DNA of 64,000 nucleotides from Adiantum capillus-veneris (GCA_014529385.2 CM043958.1:80878025-80942024); one strand, 5' to 3'; numbered from the stretch's first letter, positions 1 to 11,427 are shown. The notes: generated from the sequence alone by a model not told the origin. Translations and numbers: made by a program.

Positions 1-610
1 ACAACCAGATAGTGTAGAAGTGGGTACCCCCCTGACCCCATATATAGGTGCCCAAGGGGAGGTAGGGCAAGGCTTGATAAAAATCCCCACGACCCAACAG
101 AAAAATGATATATGGAAATATATGAGGGCGCCCGACAAAAGTGGGTGGCCGGCCCCAAACTCGAGTGCCCGGACCACGTACAACCTCGACTATGGGTGGC
201 CAACCAGGAGGCACGCTAGCCGTACATGCATGCCCTAGACCTGTGAAGCAGCACAATGGTGTAAATGTAACAAAAATAGCCTTGTTAAGATGTCATCTCT
301 CTATCTGCGTGACGGGGACGGTAGGGTTGTGCTCCTCTGGAATAAGTATGTAACCTCTGACTGTAAGCCACCCTCTAGCACTGCCACCTTCTAGCATTGC
401 TACACATGCTAGCAAGGTCTCTCTTTGTCTATGTACCTTTACTAGAAAACCGCCAAACTCGTGCTAATTTACACTCTATCCTATGAAAAGAGCCTCATAT
501 CTGTCTTTGATACTCTCGTATTCTCATTTACAAACAAAGTGCTCCCCGTCCTTAGTCACCCTCTCGGAGCAAAGCTGGCAGAACCTCTCAGCTCAGGAGG
601 CATGAGCAAC
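1..610. other. No gene recognised
   Basis: Only short open frames without family resemblance are present. No LTR boundary, RNA gene or long repeat is evident. It precedes a direct repeat beginning at 611. Confidence 0.5.
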
Positions 611-735
611 TGTCACGTGCAACGGAAGGTTTTAAGGATTTAAACGCGAATCTAGTACTTCGCACAAACACAAGGTTACTGTACTTCACTTGAGAGAGAA
701 CTTGAACTAAACACAATCAAGAGAGAGAGAGAGAC
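611..735. repeat. Direct repeat copy 1 (LTR-relic-like)
   Basis: It begins TGTCACGTGC and shares about 115 bp with the segment at 1240-1350, including the identical core TCTAGTACTTCGCACAAACA. It ends in a short GA run. The TG start recalls an LTR end, but I could not define a matching CA end, so the class is uncertain. Confidence 0.55.
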
Positions 736-1239
736 GACCCCGCACGTCTGGTCCCAACCACCCTCAAGGGCCCCCTTGCTCAGTTACCAAAGCAAATACT
801 TGCTTTGATTACTTGCACAATGCTGATACAATGGCCAAATGTTGAATACCGAACGCTTCATGCCGATGCTCATCTATTGCAAAAACGTTGGTACTGATAT
901 GGTGCAAAAACGTTGGGCTGAGCTGATGCAAAACGTTGATGATGTTGGGGTTTTGGCGATGCAAACGCTAGGTATTGAGGTGCAGTGGGCGTTAGATGCC
1001 CCTGCAGGTACTAGGTTCTGGTCTGATTAAAATTGAAGGCCTAGTGACTCTTTTATAGGTATCCAAGCCATAGGGATGAAGACAAGAGCGCACCCGATGC
1101 GCGATGGACTAAGGGTGAAGTGTCTAATAAGTCTGGGGTAGGGGCACGAAACTTCTTTGAGAAAAAGATATCTCAAAAAGGTTCTTGATTCTTTCCTTGA
1201 GTTCGCGAAGCCAAAGCACGTCCAAAGCTTTGATAGCAA
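736..1239. other. Spacer between direct repeats, with GCAAAAACGTTGG motif repeats
   Basis: No gene is seen. Between about 870 and 975 the motif GCAAAAACGTTGG recurs in several variants. On the minus strand a TATA-like CTATAAAAG lies at about 1050-1058. Just left of 1240, minus-strand TGCTATCAAAGC differs from the initiator-Met PBS TGGTATCAGAGC at two positions. Together these suggest an old minus-strand LTR element, which is inference only. Confidence 0.3.
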
Positions 1240-1350
1240 TGTCACGTGCGGTGAAAGGGTTTACGGATTTTAACTCAGATCTAGTACTTCGCACAAACAC
1301 AAGGTTACTTTACTTCACTTGAGAAAAACTAAATTGAACACAATGAAAGA
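1240..1350. repeat. Direct repeat copy 2 (LTR-relic-like)
   Basis: Second copy of the 611-735 repeat, starting TGTCACGTGC and running through the shared core to an A/G-rich end. On the minus strand its CA end is followed after one base by a PBS-like sequence, which would fit a 5' LTR in minus orientation. Confidence 0.5.
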
Positions 1351-1487
1351 GAAAGGCGGCGGGGGGGGAAGAAGAAGAAGAGAATTTTAACGTCGTAGGA
1401 AACTATCCCGAGAGACCTTGAAGATCTATCCGGGACGAGGAGAGTTGAACTCAAGACCTGTTATTCAAGAGGGAAATGGCATAACTG

Positions 1488-1490
<3 letters not shown>

Positions 1491-1548
<58 letters not shown>
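1491..1548. repeat. (AG)n microsatellite, 29 units
   Basis: An uninterrupted AG dinucleotide run. Similar runs occur throughout the window, several of them inside LTRs. Confidence 0.97.
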
Positions 1549-1550
<2 letters not shown>

Positions 1551-1847
1551 TATTAACGGATATTAGAGGTCGAAGTTGACCTGTGGGACAAATCAGATAT
1601 ATCTTTGGTTACAATCCACTTCGGGTACGAGAAAATTAAAAAAAAGTGCATGTGCTCCCTAACCTCAAAACTCTCATGACTCATGAGAGATAAATATCAC
1701 AATGGTATAGATCACCAGGTGCTTAAAGTGGCTAGATGTTACAAGTGTCACGTTCATGTCTTTGAGGCGGGTGGTGGACTCTTGAAATCTCTAATGATAG
1801 CTTTCCCTCCCCTGTAAACTGCCCATTTCCCTTGCTTCCTTGCTTCG

Positions 1848-2690
1848 GAAATGGCACGATGTATGGTCAAAAGTCAAGCTTTAGCACACTTGTTTTGGCT
1901 TGATGCTATATGTGTGCTACTTATGTACTAAACAGGTGTCCTACGAAAGCTTTACAATCTATGACTCCATATGAAGCACGGCTTGATAGAAAGCCTTCTA
2001 TCGAGCACATACGTGTTTTGGTTGTTTGGCGTATGCTTTGGTGCCACAAACGCAGCACAGAAAATTGGATGATAATGCTGTCAAATGTATTTTTGTTGGT
2101 TATAGTGCTGAAAGTAAAGGTTACAGGTTGTATCATCTGCAAACAAAGTGTACCTTGGTTTCAAGGAATGTTGTGTTTGTGGAAGATTCTGTTCAGCCCT
2201 GGTTGTCATGTACTAGAAACAGTAATGTAAGCTCACAAGACATTTATGACACTTTGTTGCCTCTTTTCAGTGGTGGAAGTTCGAATGTAAATTTCAATGA
2301 AGCAAATGTACAGCTTATGGGGGTTTTGAAAATGTTACAGATCAGCCTATTACTAAGGTAGATGTACATGATGTACTTGATGAGGAAAGGGCTCAGATGA
2401 GCAAGCTAGAGGTATGCCAAAATGGTTGGTGCAAACTTTGCGTGACAGTAAATTGGATGCACCTTTGTCTAGTCGTACTCGTTCAGGTTCTCGCCATGCA
2501 TTTTATGCATCAGATTGTTATGCTTTAGCTGTGTCTAGCTTATGTTATGTTGAAGAACCTCTATCTTTTGATGAAGCACAAAATTCAAAAAATTGGATGG
2601 TTGCCATGCAATCAAAATATGATGCACATTGCACTGACAGAAAATGACACATTGACTTTAGGAAGACCTAAAAGGTCGTCACCTGAGGAT
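1848..2690 (+). pseudogene. Ty1/copia pol fragment: integrase C-terminal part to RT entry
   Basis: The three forward frames together read as the C-terminal half of a copia integrase followed by the start of the reverse transcriptase region. Visible landmarks in order are EMARCM (end of the integrase core), NRCPTKAL and TPYEA, KLDDNAVKCIFVGY with SKGYRLY, VSRNVVF, and then EPLSFDEAQNSKNW with NDT near 2645, which marks RT entry. Frames change several times, and stops and lost residues make it non-functional. The 5' part (gag, protease, integrase catalytic core) and everything after RT entry are missing. No LTR is attached. Confidence 0.85.
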
Positions 2691-4138
2691 CATGTTTGCC
2701 AAAGAAGCCATCGAACACTGCAAGGGAAGAACCTCCTCTACTTGCCAACTGTGGCCAAATTTGCAAACCACCTGAAGAAGGGCTGCCCCCAAGGTTGGAG
2801 CTCTCCAAAAGGATATATGGAAGGAGCATCCAAATGTTGCTGACTACGGGAGTAGGAACTAGATGTCCCCACCAACTGTCGACACTACATGCAAACCTGT
2901 CATCCAAAGGATCTCAACAAATCTGATGTCAATCGTCAAAAAACTGCCCACTGAAAGTGGTAAACCTCTCCCAAGATTGGTGTTGACAAGCTCACTAGAA
3001 GTCGTAAATTGTTTCACAACTGGTATTGACAAGCTCACAAGAGGGCAAAGAAGTGACCAAATCTGTAGGGCTACACTACCGTTGGGGAAAGGAGAGAACA
3101 TGGAGAAAGGAAGGGTCCACTCTCCAACAAAACCTCCTCGAACTGTTGTCATTGTTGGCTAGCACCACATGCTCCACCTCTAAACCACATCCAGGGAATT
3201 CGGATGATCAAACAAGAAGTGGTTCTAGAGATAAAAGTATCCCCTCTGCCTGTCAAAGCCAATTCCAACACATGCAGTGTAACATGCACCAGAACTGCTG
3301 AATACCGGATAAACAAGAGTCCACTAAAGTTGGAACTGAAACTTCCATCCTCAAATGGAAAATGAAAAATCAAAGAACATCCTCTGCTTCAAAACGGGAA
3401 GATAGCCCCCTCGGTCATCCTCTATCCGCAATCTGGTACAAGGGTGCAACTGAATCATCAACCTACTACCCATCGGATAGGTAGCTCTGTCGACAATTCC
3501 AAGAAAGACGTGCATTTGCAAAAGGCAAAGCAAACTGCTAATCCATCTCCTCGAAGAAAACACAGCCATAGAAAACTCCTCCACAAGGGATGAAGAAGAT
3601 CTTATTGTTGTCCAAACACTCTTCTCTCTGAAGAAGAAGCTTGAAATGAGTAGCTCCCACTCTGGATCCAACAACCGCATGCTTGTTCTCCTTGCGGGAA
3701 AGCACGGTAACATGACTCCATCTGGTATAACCAAGACAATCCATCACTGCTACACATCCTGAAGTCTCCGTAGGGTTCCCCTCGATGAAGAGAGGTCGGA
3801 GTAATCAAGGGTAAAGACGGGGAAGTCGTAGACGAGGATCCAACGCCTCCACATACCCAAAGCTGCCCCAAACTTGCAGAAAACCAGAAAAAAAAAGCAA
3901 GCTTCTTCTCTCAATCATGTCCAAAACCGCACCGGATCAACCACAATCGAGCACTCAGGTGGTCATATCACCATAGGACTCTAGCGGAAGATGCAATGAA
4001 GACAAAACTTGGCTCGTGATCCGGTGGGTACCTCAACTCCGATCTAGAACATTAAACACCTACAAAGCCAAACACATGAACAAGGCACACCTTTGGAGAA
4101 GAGAGATCACTTAGGTAGTGAAAGACAGGACATCTGAG

Positions 4139-4141
<3 letters not shown>
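2691..4141. other. No recognised gene
   Basis: Several moderate open frames occur on both strands, the longest about 127 codons on the minus strand (3351-3734). Partly coherent minus-strand text between 3350 and 3870 hints at an old coding sequence. I recognise no domain in any frame and see no LTR or TIR boundary. Confidence 0.4.

Positions 4142-4171
<30 letters not shown>
4142..4171. repeat. (AG)n microsatellite
   Basis: About 15 perfect dinucleotide units. Confidence 0.95.
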
Positions 4172-4177
<6 letters not shown>

Positions 4178-4299
4178 AAAGGCTCTCCATGCTAATAACA
4201 ATCCGCTCATACAAGTGACCAAGGGTGGTCCGGCATAGAACTGACATGCCCAATGGGTAGACCCGAGGACACACAACTGTGACTGCTACTGACACTGCC

Positions 4300-5035
4300 A
4301 ACTACTCATGCACATGAGATCACTGGCACGGTCTCGTCATGGGCTGCCCTAGCCTCCTGTGGAACCGAGGCTCTGGCGGGATCTCCTCCTTGTAGAAAGG
4401 CTGATCTGAAGGGAAAAGGAGCCGGATCAGGGCTGCCCTATGATGTGGCTGCCCCATGACGAACATGGATCTGCTCCTCTTGTATGCCTGCACCATGATG
4501 GAGGTGCTCTACGTCTGCCAGATCATAGTGCCTCCATCCATCTACCTCTGAAATAAGAACCGCAAGGAAAAGACCTGCTGGCAGCCCATGACCATATGCT
4601 GCCCTGCCTCATGCCACAAACGCTGGGCTGCTACTTGGCAAAAACGCTAGAGGGCTGCCCTGCTGCATGACCAACGCAAGGGAAAGGGGGAGCAGAAACG
4701 CTGGCCCTCCCCTCTCCTCTGGCTGCAAAAACGCTGGCTAAAAGGGTTGCCCATGAGGGCGCCCTGCCTGGGCTGCACACAACACACTGAAAGTGACCTC
4801 CCCCTGCCTGCCTATATAGGGCTGACCTCGGCCTGCTGCCCGACCCACTCCTCCAGCCCCACGACCATAATAAATATGGGAAAATAGGGGAAGGGTGGAA
4901 AGTGGCACAAGATGCACAAAGGTCCAGGGAAAGAATTTACCAAGGCTAGGGAATAATATTCCCAGCCTGCAGGACCACAAAGGACCATGAAACCAAGCCA
5001 AAACCCGAGCTAAACATGGCTAGACACGACCCAAC
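4300..5035. other. GC-rich non-coding stretch with GGGCTGCCC and AAAACGCT motifs
   Basis: No gene is seen. Variants of GGGCTGCCC and CAAAAACGCT recur from about 4330 to 4760. The AAAACGCT word (complement AGCGTTTT) is also dense inside the LTR family at 5632 and 23854, so this may be a relic of a related LTR or leader. No TG...CA boundary was found. Confidence 0.35.
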
Positions 5036-5505
5036 ATGAAAGAACAACCTTACATTGTCCGGGCACAGCCTCAAAACATCCCTCACTCCCTAATTTGCTC
5101 CTGGGAGATACCGGAGCTACCATCGGACAAGAATATGAACTCTAACACTAAGGTCGCTGCATTGACAACTATTTATCATGAGGAACTAGAACCTCTTGGT
5201 GAGATGTATCCTCAAGATCCAAATTTTGCTACAATCTAGGCCGATCTTCAAGCAAGACATTCAAGGCTTCCTTACTCTATGAAAGATAATACACACTATC
5301 ATCAACAAGTTATATGCATAGCTCAGTCCTTATGACATAAGGTGATGGAAAAAGCACATAATTATCCCTATGCAGGCCATCGAGTTCTACTACTACTGCT
5401 GCTCTCGAAAGGTTTTTCTTTTGGCCAACACTACGGACGAACATTGAAAAATATGTTCGTGAGTGTTTAGTATGTCAAAAAGTGAAATATACCTTCATAA
5501 GTTCG
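5036..5505 (+). pseudogene. Ty3/gypsy chromovirus fragment: RNase H-integrase linker and integrase zinc finger
   Basis: Frame-shifting translation gives the linker upstream of integrase (VAALTTIYHEELEPLG) and then the HHCC zinc-binding region: a histidine pair around YAGHR at about 5370, FWP-like residues, and CLVCQKVKY at about 5468-5495, whose CX2C is the second half of the finger. Stops and frameshifts destroy it. The sequence breaks off right after the finger and 126 bp later an LTR starts. A fragment resuming with integrase core text appears at 10335 in the same orientation, so one element may have been split by later insertions. Confidence 0.75.
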
Positions 5506-5631
5506 GAATAGTCTAAACTCACGAATTATAAGAGGGAATAAAGCACTCATAAAGCTATAAAAGCAAGAGACACAAGAAAAGAAAAGAAAAAACAAAAACA
5601 AACAAACAAACAAACTAAATCACTTTGTTTG

Positions 5632-6729
5632 TGTCACGTGACACATCCCAACCCTATGTGTCCGTGGACAAGCTACACCACAACAGGGTTCAGTCAGTCC
5701 GATCAAGTTAGATTAGCAGTGATCTAGCACTTTTGTGAGTCTATTCGTAGACCGTGCATGCCCAGTCACTTAGCATAGATGCATATCCTCCGGTTGCACA
5801 CAGCATGATCATCAGAATTCCCATCAGAATGCATTGGCATCAGTTAGGGGAATTTTCCAGTGCATTTAGCCTATTTTCCTATTTATTGTGATTTTCACTT
5901 ATTATTTTTAAGTGACTTTCCTACAAAAGTAGGTAGGGCAATTTTGCTAAGTTGATATATAAGCAAACCAAAGTTCACACTTTCTGGCAAAAGAGGCAAC
6001 AGGAGCACCTTGCTCAACAGGCAACTTCTTAGCAAGACCAACCCCCGCGACTACTCTGGCGTTTTCTCCACAGAAGACCTAGATCAGACTTGGCGATTTG
6101 TGAACAGCAGATCAGCCCCGACGTAATCATGACACAGCAGATCAGCCTAGCGTTTCTGCATTTGCAGAACCCCGGCGACAAAAGGACCAATTTCAGCCCT
6201 TGGCGTTTTTGGATTTCAATAGCAAATTAAGACCAGCATCATTCACCTAAAGTGTAGCAAATTCAGCCCGTAAAGACCATCAGTTTTCAGCCCTAAGAAA
6301 CCTCATTTTTCAGCCAAGAAAACGCAGCCAAAACAGTCATTTTCAGCCACCGAAACAGTCCCGAAATTCAGTGATTAGCAGATCTCAGATTTCAGCCATC
6401 GTCGTCGTCGTCGTCGTCATCGGCATAGACCAAGTTGCATAGTCCATTGCATACGCATTGTACACCTCTGTGCAATCAAAGAATAGACCACTCTCGCCGA
6501 CGAGAGTGGGACCTTCTGAGGAGGGTTTTACAACCTCTCGGGTGTCGTATCTCTTCTCTCTCCTTCTCAGTCTCATTCACTTGCACGCACAATCCACTCA
6601 CTTTGTTCGTGACCACAGTATTCTACAAGACGGGAAGCTCTCTCTTTCCCTAAAGAACTAAAAGGAACCTTGAGCAATATAGATCACTAATCTTGAGAAA
6701 ATACAACATTCATTCCGCTTCACCTAACA
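5632..6729 (+). mobile_element. 5' LTR of a Ty3/gypsy element (family shared with 23854 and 27492)
   Basis: It begins TGTCACGTGACAC and ends CTAACA, followed after one base by a perfect initiator tRNA-Met PBS. It is clearly homologous to two solo LTRs at 23854-25053 and 27492-28199: shared words include GGACAAGCTAC, GACCGTGCATG, GGTTGCACACA and TTATTATT-AAGTGACTTT. The R/U5 part is packed with CAGCC...AGCGTTTT words and has a (CGT)n run at about 6399-6418. No matching 3' LTR was found in the window. Confidence 0.85.
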
Positions 6730-6730
6730 T

Positions 6731-6742
6731 TGGTATCAGAGC
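6731..6742 (+). promoter_or_regulatory. Primer-binding site, initiator tRNA-Met type
   Basis: TGGTATCAGAGC starts two bases after the LTR end. It is the standard plant LTR-retrotransposon site that pairs with the 3' end of initiator tRNA-Met to prime minus-strand DNA synthesis. It fixes the LTR as a 5' LTR reading rightward. Confidence 0.93.
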
Positions 6743-7077
6743 TTTGAGAGTGTTCTGCATTACTCAAGGAAAGAACCACAAGAACCACAAGAATTTTTTT
6801 GCTTGTTGCGATCGCACGAACCCAAGTTTACTTGGGCGTGGCGATTCCTAATCGTGTTTTGTTGAAGAGTGACAAGAATCCCAAGAAAGAAGGGCTTGTC
6901 CAGCCTCCCCTTGTGTCTCTTTTCACTCATTGAGAGAGGACCGTGTACTTAGCGACCGGCCAATCGACGTGAGGTGGGAAAAAGCAACCTTGGTGTGAGC
7001 ACAAGGCCGCCAAGGGGTGCGCCCGCAGAAAGGAGTAGAACTCGGGTGAAGAGAAGATCCTTCTCCAACGCGATTTG

Positions 7078-7250
7078 CAAGCAAAAGAAAACCTCAAGAA
7101 CCCAAGATTCTCACGAGTCAAGGACCTCAAGAACCTCAAGACCCCCAAGAACCCAAGTTCCTCATGAACTTAAGAACCCAAGACCCGCAAGAACCCAAGT
7201 CCCTCGTGGACTTAAGAACACAAGAACCCACAAGAACCCACGATTGCAGA
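7078..7250 (+). repeat. Degenerate AAGAACCCAAG tandem repeats in the element leader
   Basis: Variants of CAAGAACCCAAG and CTCAAGAACC recur roughly every 10-25 bp between the PBS and the downstream ORF. A 106-codon frame (6974-7294) over this stretch is rich in Arg, Thr and Pro because of the repeat and is probably not a real protein. Confidence 0.6.
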
Positions 7251-7271
7251 ATGATCATCACTTGAAGCGGA

Positions 7272-8228
7272 TTGGATACTTCGCTTGGAAGTGATGAGCA
7301 TGAGAGAGGCGAAGAAGAATTTTCCCCACAAGGAGGTTTTTCCGACCCTTCCCCATCTACGACAAAGATTGCACTAACTCCTATGGAGGAGTTGGACCAA
7401 GAAAGAGAAGCAGACAGAAAAGCCTACGAAGAAGATATGGCAGCCATCGAGCGTAAGTACCAAGAAAGAAGGGCAGCCATAGAAGCAGAATTTTATCGCG
7501 AGAACAAAGCACAAATGCAAGAATTATTGCGACTCTTTTCTCAAGCTCAGGCACAGATGTAACAGAATCGGAAAAAGGAGACTCTCTCAATCTCTTCTTC
7601 TCCGAAGCAGGATACACAGGATTTGTATGATTGTGTGAAGCATGATGATGATTTGATTGACAATGACTTGCATGATGAATTGAATGATAATGACTTGCAT
7701 GATGATTTGAAGCACAATGATAAGCATGATGATTTGGATGCCAATGATTTGGATGATAAAGACAAGCATGATGATTTGCATCATCAAGACGTGATTTCTC
7801 ACAATCATGATGAGCTGCATGAAGATGATGTGATTGTTCCCAAGGATGATGTGTTAGTGGATGCTTCTCCTAGCGAAGCTAACCTCGTTGTAGATTTGAT
7901 CAATCACGAAGATTCGATCTTGGCTTTCGAGTCGAGGTCCACAGATCCCCCACAACAAGATTCGATAGATCCCGAAGAAGCGATCTTGGCTCTCGAGCCT
8001 TGGTCCAAAGAACCCTCACAGGAAGTATTATGTGTTCGCATGATTGATACGCACGCATTATTCGGGTGTTTCATTCGTGAAGGTTTCATGTATTTTAGTC
8101 AGCATCGTTATGTGATCCCTTTTACTAGGCATGACATATTGTATGTTGAGCACGTTTCTATCATGGATGAGCACGAATGTATGCAGATTGTTCATGAAAA
8201 GCTGAAAAGTTTGTATGTCAGGAAGTAA
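7272..8228 (+). CDS. Unidentified Asp/His-rich ORF of the gypsy element, with one in-frame stop
   Basis: A single frame runs from the ATG at 7272 to the stop at 8228 (319 codons), broken only by a TAA at 7560-7562. The first part (97 codons) ends in a charged helix-prone segment with EEDMAAIERKYQERRAAIEA. The second part opens with about 50 residues made almost entirely of D, H, L, N and K (HDDL, NDLHD, DKHDDL units), then an acidic stretch with two DPEE/ESRS-type repeats and a C-terminal block ending EKLKSLYVRK. I see no zinc knuckle, protease or RT motif, so this is not an ordinary gag by motif. Its place 530 bp after the PBS is the gag position. A copia LTR interrupts the element at 8493. 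The function is unknown. Confidence 0.5.
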
Positions 8229-8492
8229 CATTCCATGTCTCTTCTTTGGCATGACACAGTTTCCGAAAAAGCACATGATTGTAAGAGCACCAAGCATGGG
8301 CATTCCCATTGTGATTTGCCACAGTTGATTGATTTCGATCAAACAGAAAAGATTTGAGCGCATTGTTTGCATGTGTTTGATGAACGGGTTGTCACTCCGT
8401 CTCTATGTTCATCTACATTGCATACACAGTCTTTAGAGAAGACAAGATTCTTTTCCTTCACTTAACATGGAATAGGTATGTTCATGGTTTTG

Positions 8493-9001
8493 TGTTGGAG
8501 ATGGTTTCAGGAATTTTCAGCCATGGAGATTCTTGAAGACGAAAGAAGCAAAACTCTAGACGAAGTTGAAGCAAGGAAGAAGCCACAAAAGACTTTGGGT
8601 CGCTTTCGGCGCGGCCCAAAGAAGCAAGCGTTGCAGACCTTTATGAAGTTCAAGTACCGCTCGACCCACACAGCAGAGTGGGCCCGCGAAGAGTCCCTTC
8701 CAGGATTCCGGCTGCTGTTGGCGATCTCCCTCGATGCCATACAGTGATGAGCGCGCAGCGATGTGTGCAAGTGATAGAGCACGCGAAGATGTGCAAGCCT
8801 TGAGGCTTGAAGCGGAGGCACTGTGCTGCAGAAGGGAAGCGCTAGCAGAACGAAGAGGGAGAGAGAGAGCTCACGTTTTTTGGGAAAACTCAATAAGTGA
8901 GTTTTGGGTTTTCCCACTTTTATTATAAGTGACCTTTAAAAAATGTGTCCACAAAGTATAAAAATGTACAAAAAGGGGTTATTTAGGCCTTTAACCCAAC
9001 A
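8493..9001 (-). mobile_element. 3' LTR of a minus-strand copia element
   Basis: On the plus strand it begins TGTTGGAGATGG and ends AACCCAACA, giving TGTTGG/CCAACA terminal inverted repeats. It lies immediately downstream (minus strand) of a purine tract and the copia RNase H, so it is the 3' LTR. It is 509 bp long. The sequence left of it (TTTTG) cannot be matched to a partner TSD because the 5' half of the element is missing. Confidence 0.82.
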
Positions 9002-9012
9002 ACCTCCCACTT
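9002..9012 (-). promoter_or_regulatory. Polypurine tract of the copia element
   Basis: Minus-strand AAGTGGGAGGT abuts the 3' LTR. Such a tract primes plus-strand DNA synthesis and is typical of plant copia elements. Confidence 0.8.
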
Positions 9013-9036
9013 AAAAGCATAAATGACACCTTTAAG

Positions 9037-10136
9037 TTAACCAACTCCAACCAGCTGTATGCAATGCTCATGTTGAGCCTTAGCAAGACTCTTGGTGAGA
9101 ACATCTGCAGGGTTATCCTGTGTATGGATCTTAGTCAAGCTGACTAGACCATCCTCCAATACTTGTTGTATGAAGTGGTACCGCACATTTATGTGTTTGG
9201 TACATGCATGAAACATGGCATTTTTGGCTAAATAGACACCACTCTGGCTATCACAACCCAACACGGGTGTATGAGCAGGCATGCCAAGTTCTTTTGCAAG
9301 TCTGCCCAACCAAATGGCCTCTTTTGAAGCCTCTGTGGCTGAAATATATTCAGCCTCAGTAGTACTCAATGCCACAATTTTCTGTAACCTAGAACACCAA
9401 GAGACTGCACCACCAGCAATGGCAAATACATATCCACTGGTAGATTTCCTGGTATCGATGAAAACCAATGCTTCCACCCTCTTTGCTTAGTGACAATCGC
9501 AACGAAGAAATAGTAAATGACTTTAGCTTTCTTAACAGCCTAAAAACAGCAATTTCAGCTTTCTATCTCTTTTAATACGCATGCCCAAAATATGCTCTGC
9601 ATCACCCAAATCCTTCATAGCAAATGTTGAATTTAGTTTACGTTTCAGAGCATCAAGATTAGTCTTATGTTTCCCGGCAAGCAACATGTCATCAACATAG
9701 AGAACAAGTATGATGAGACTACCATCTTCATCCCTTTTTGTATACAAACAATGATCTGCATGGCTGCGTTTAAAGCCTTGAGACAGCATAAAAGTGTCAA
9801 ACTTCTTATACCACTGCCGTGATGATTGTCTCAAACCATACAAAGCCCTTTTCAGTTTGCATACAAGTTCCTCACGTGTAGAAACTACAAAACCTTCAGG
9901 TTCTTTCATGTATATGTCCTCTTCAATGTCACCGTGCAAAAACGCTATCTTTACATCCATTTGATTCAATTCCAAATCAAGCACCGCAACGAGAGCAAAA
10001 AGGACACGTAAAGTTGTAAGCTTTACAACGGGAGAAAAGATTTCTTGAAAATCAATTCCTTCTTTCTGTGCATATCCTTTTGCAACCAATCTTGCCTTGT
10101 ACTTTGGTTTTTCATCCACAATCTTAATCTTGGCTT
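9037..10136 (-). pseudogene. Ty1/copia reverse transcriptase and RNase H, internally deleted
   Basis: Minus-strand frames at 9532-10136 give a copia RT: KARLVAKGY, the region around QMDVKIAFLHGD, ALYGLRQSSRQWY and the catalytic LVLYVDDML (YVDD). The frame ends just after AEHILGMRIKR. A second frame at 9037-9477 gives copia RNase H: RKSTSGYVF, STTEAEY with the catalytic Glu, CDSQSGVYLAKN and KHINVRYHF, ending about 25 bp before the polypurine tract. Around 120 residues that normally join RT to RNase H, including the first RNase H Asp block, are missing across about 55 bp, so this is an internal deletion. Everything upstream of RT (gag, protease, integrase, 5' LTR) is absent. Confidence 0.92.
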
Positions 10137-10334
10137 AAAACAAGTACTCAACTTTAAGCAAAAAAGGATAAGACATCTTAAAAACTTAATCCTAGAAATC
10201 AAACTTCCCACAACAACTTCTAAAGGAACAACTTCTAAAGGAACACATTCTTAAGTCCAGATAAGCTAAATACGAAATCGAAAAATGAATACTACTACAA
10301 ACCTACGAAGAGTAAAGATCCAAACTTGACAATA

Positions 10335-11398
10335 TATGAAAGTGAAATATGACAGACATAAAGTTTATGGCAAGCCCATTCCCTGTGCTTGACACGCCAT
10401 GGGAAAGCATTGCCATGGATTTTATTACAAAACTTCCTAAATCAAAGAATGGAAAGATGCAATCTGGACTATTATAGACGGATTCAGTAAGCAAGCACAT
10501 TTCCTTCCAATTAAGAAAACCATCAAAGCTGATCACATGGCTAGAAACTTTCTAGCTCAAATTTTTAAACATCATTGACTGCCAAAAACTATTGTCAGCA
10601 ATAGAGATCCTCACATGAGTAGTTTATTTTGGCGAGTACTATTCGAGAATTTGGGAACTAAGCTTGATTTTTCGTCAGCTTATCATCCTCAAACATATGG
10701 TCAAAGCGAAATCGCTAATGCCACTATTTTAGACCTTCTCAAGTGCTATGTTTCGGAAAGACAATCCGAATGGGAACAGTACTTACCATTAATTGAGTTT
10801 GCGTATTATAATGACATACATTCCTCAACTAGTAAAGCTCCATTCGAAATTATTTATGAGAAGCCACTTTTACTTCCTATTATGGTTACCAAAGAAAACA
10901 TCTCTGTCGCAAACGAATTTGTACGCGATATTGATACTACCTATCAACAAGTAAAACAAGTAATTTTTCGCACTCAAGAGCAGCAAAAGAGAAAAGCAGC
11001 CAAGCACAGAAGGAACCTCAAACTTGAAAGGACAATATGCCCTGCTTAAGTTTGAGAAAGCTAGATTGAAAAAATGGGTCAGAAAAGGAAAAGTTGTTAT
11101 TTTTAGATTGGATTTGCCCTCTTATTGGCGCATCCATAATGCTTTTCATGTAAGTCTCCTCCAACCATATGTTGGTTCTCCTCCCGTGGTTCCAGTACAC
11201 GAAGACCCTCCAGAAGTCGAAGAGACTGAGAAGATCCTTCAACCAGAACAAATAATACACCACTCCGAGCGACAACTAAAGTCCAAGAGACTACATTGAA
11301 AGTATTTAGTCAAGTTTAAAAATTACACCCCTTCAGATGCAAAGAGGATGATTGAATTAGATCTCAAGGATTACCCAGACATCTTACACAATTAAGTT
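10335..11398 (+). pseudogene. Ty3/gypsy chromovirus integrase and chromodomain remnant
   Basis: The frame opens near KVKYDRHKV and proceeds to the integrase core: DTPWESIAMDFITKLP (first catalytic Asp), VSNRDPHMSSLFW (second Asp region) and HPQTYGQSEIANATILDLL (Glu region). A long frame at 10615-11049 is intact. After a frameshift (11024-11299) come the C-terminal IHNAFHVSLLQPYVG box and the entry of a chromodomain, EKILQPEQIIHHSERQ, whose YLVKFKNYTPSDAK part lies beyond a stop. The chromodomain assigns it to chromoviruses. Stops at about 10577, 11047 and 11297 show it is dead. It may be the continuation of the fragment ending near 5505. Confidence 0.88.
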
Positions 11399-11427
11399 GA
11401 CGCTCTGAAGTTGAGGTCAACTGTTTA

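Noticed and set aside
3351-3871. Minus-strand open frames of 69-127 codons as a real gene
   Set aside because: Three overlapping frames compete, none has a domain, and stops follow closely in each.
6974-7294. 106-codon Arg/Thr/Pro-rich ORF before the Asp/His-rich ORF
   Set aside because: It simply translates the AAGAACC tandem repeats and overlaps the start of the more protein-like frame.
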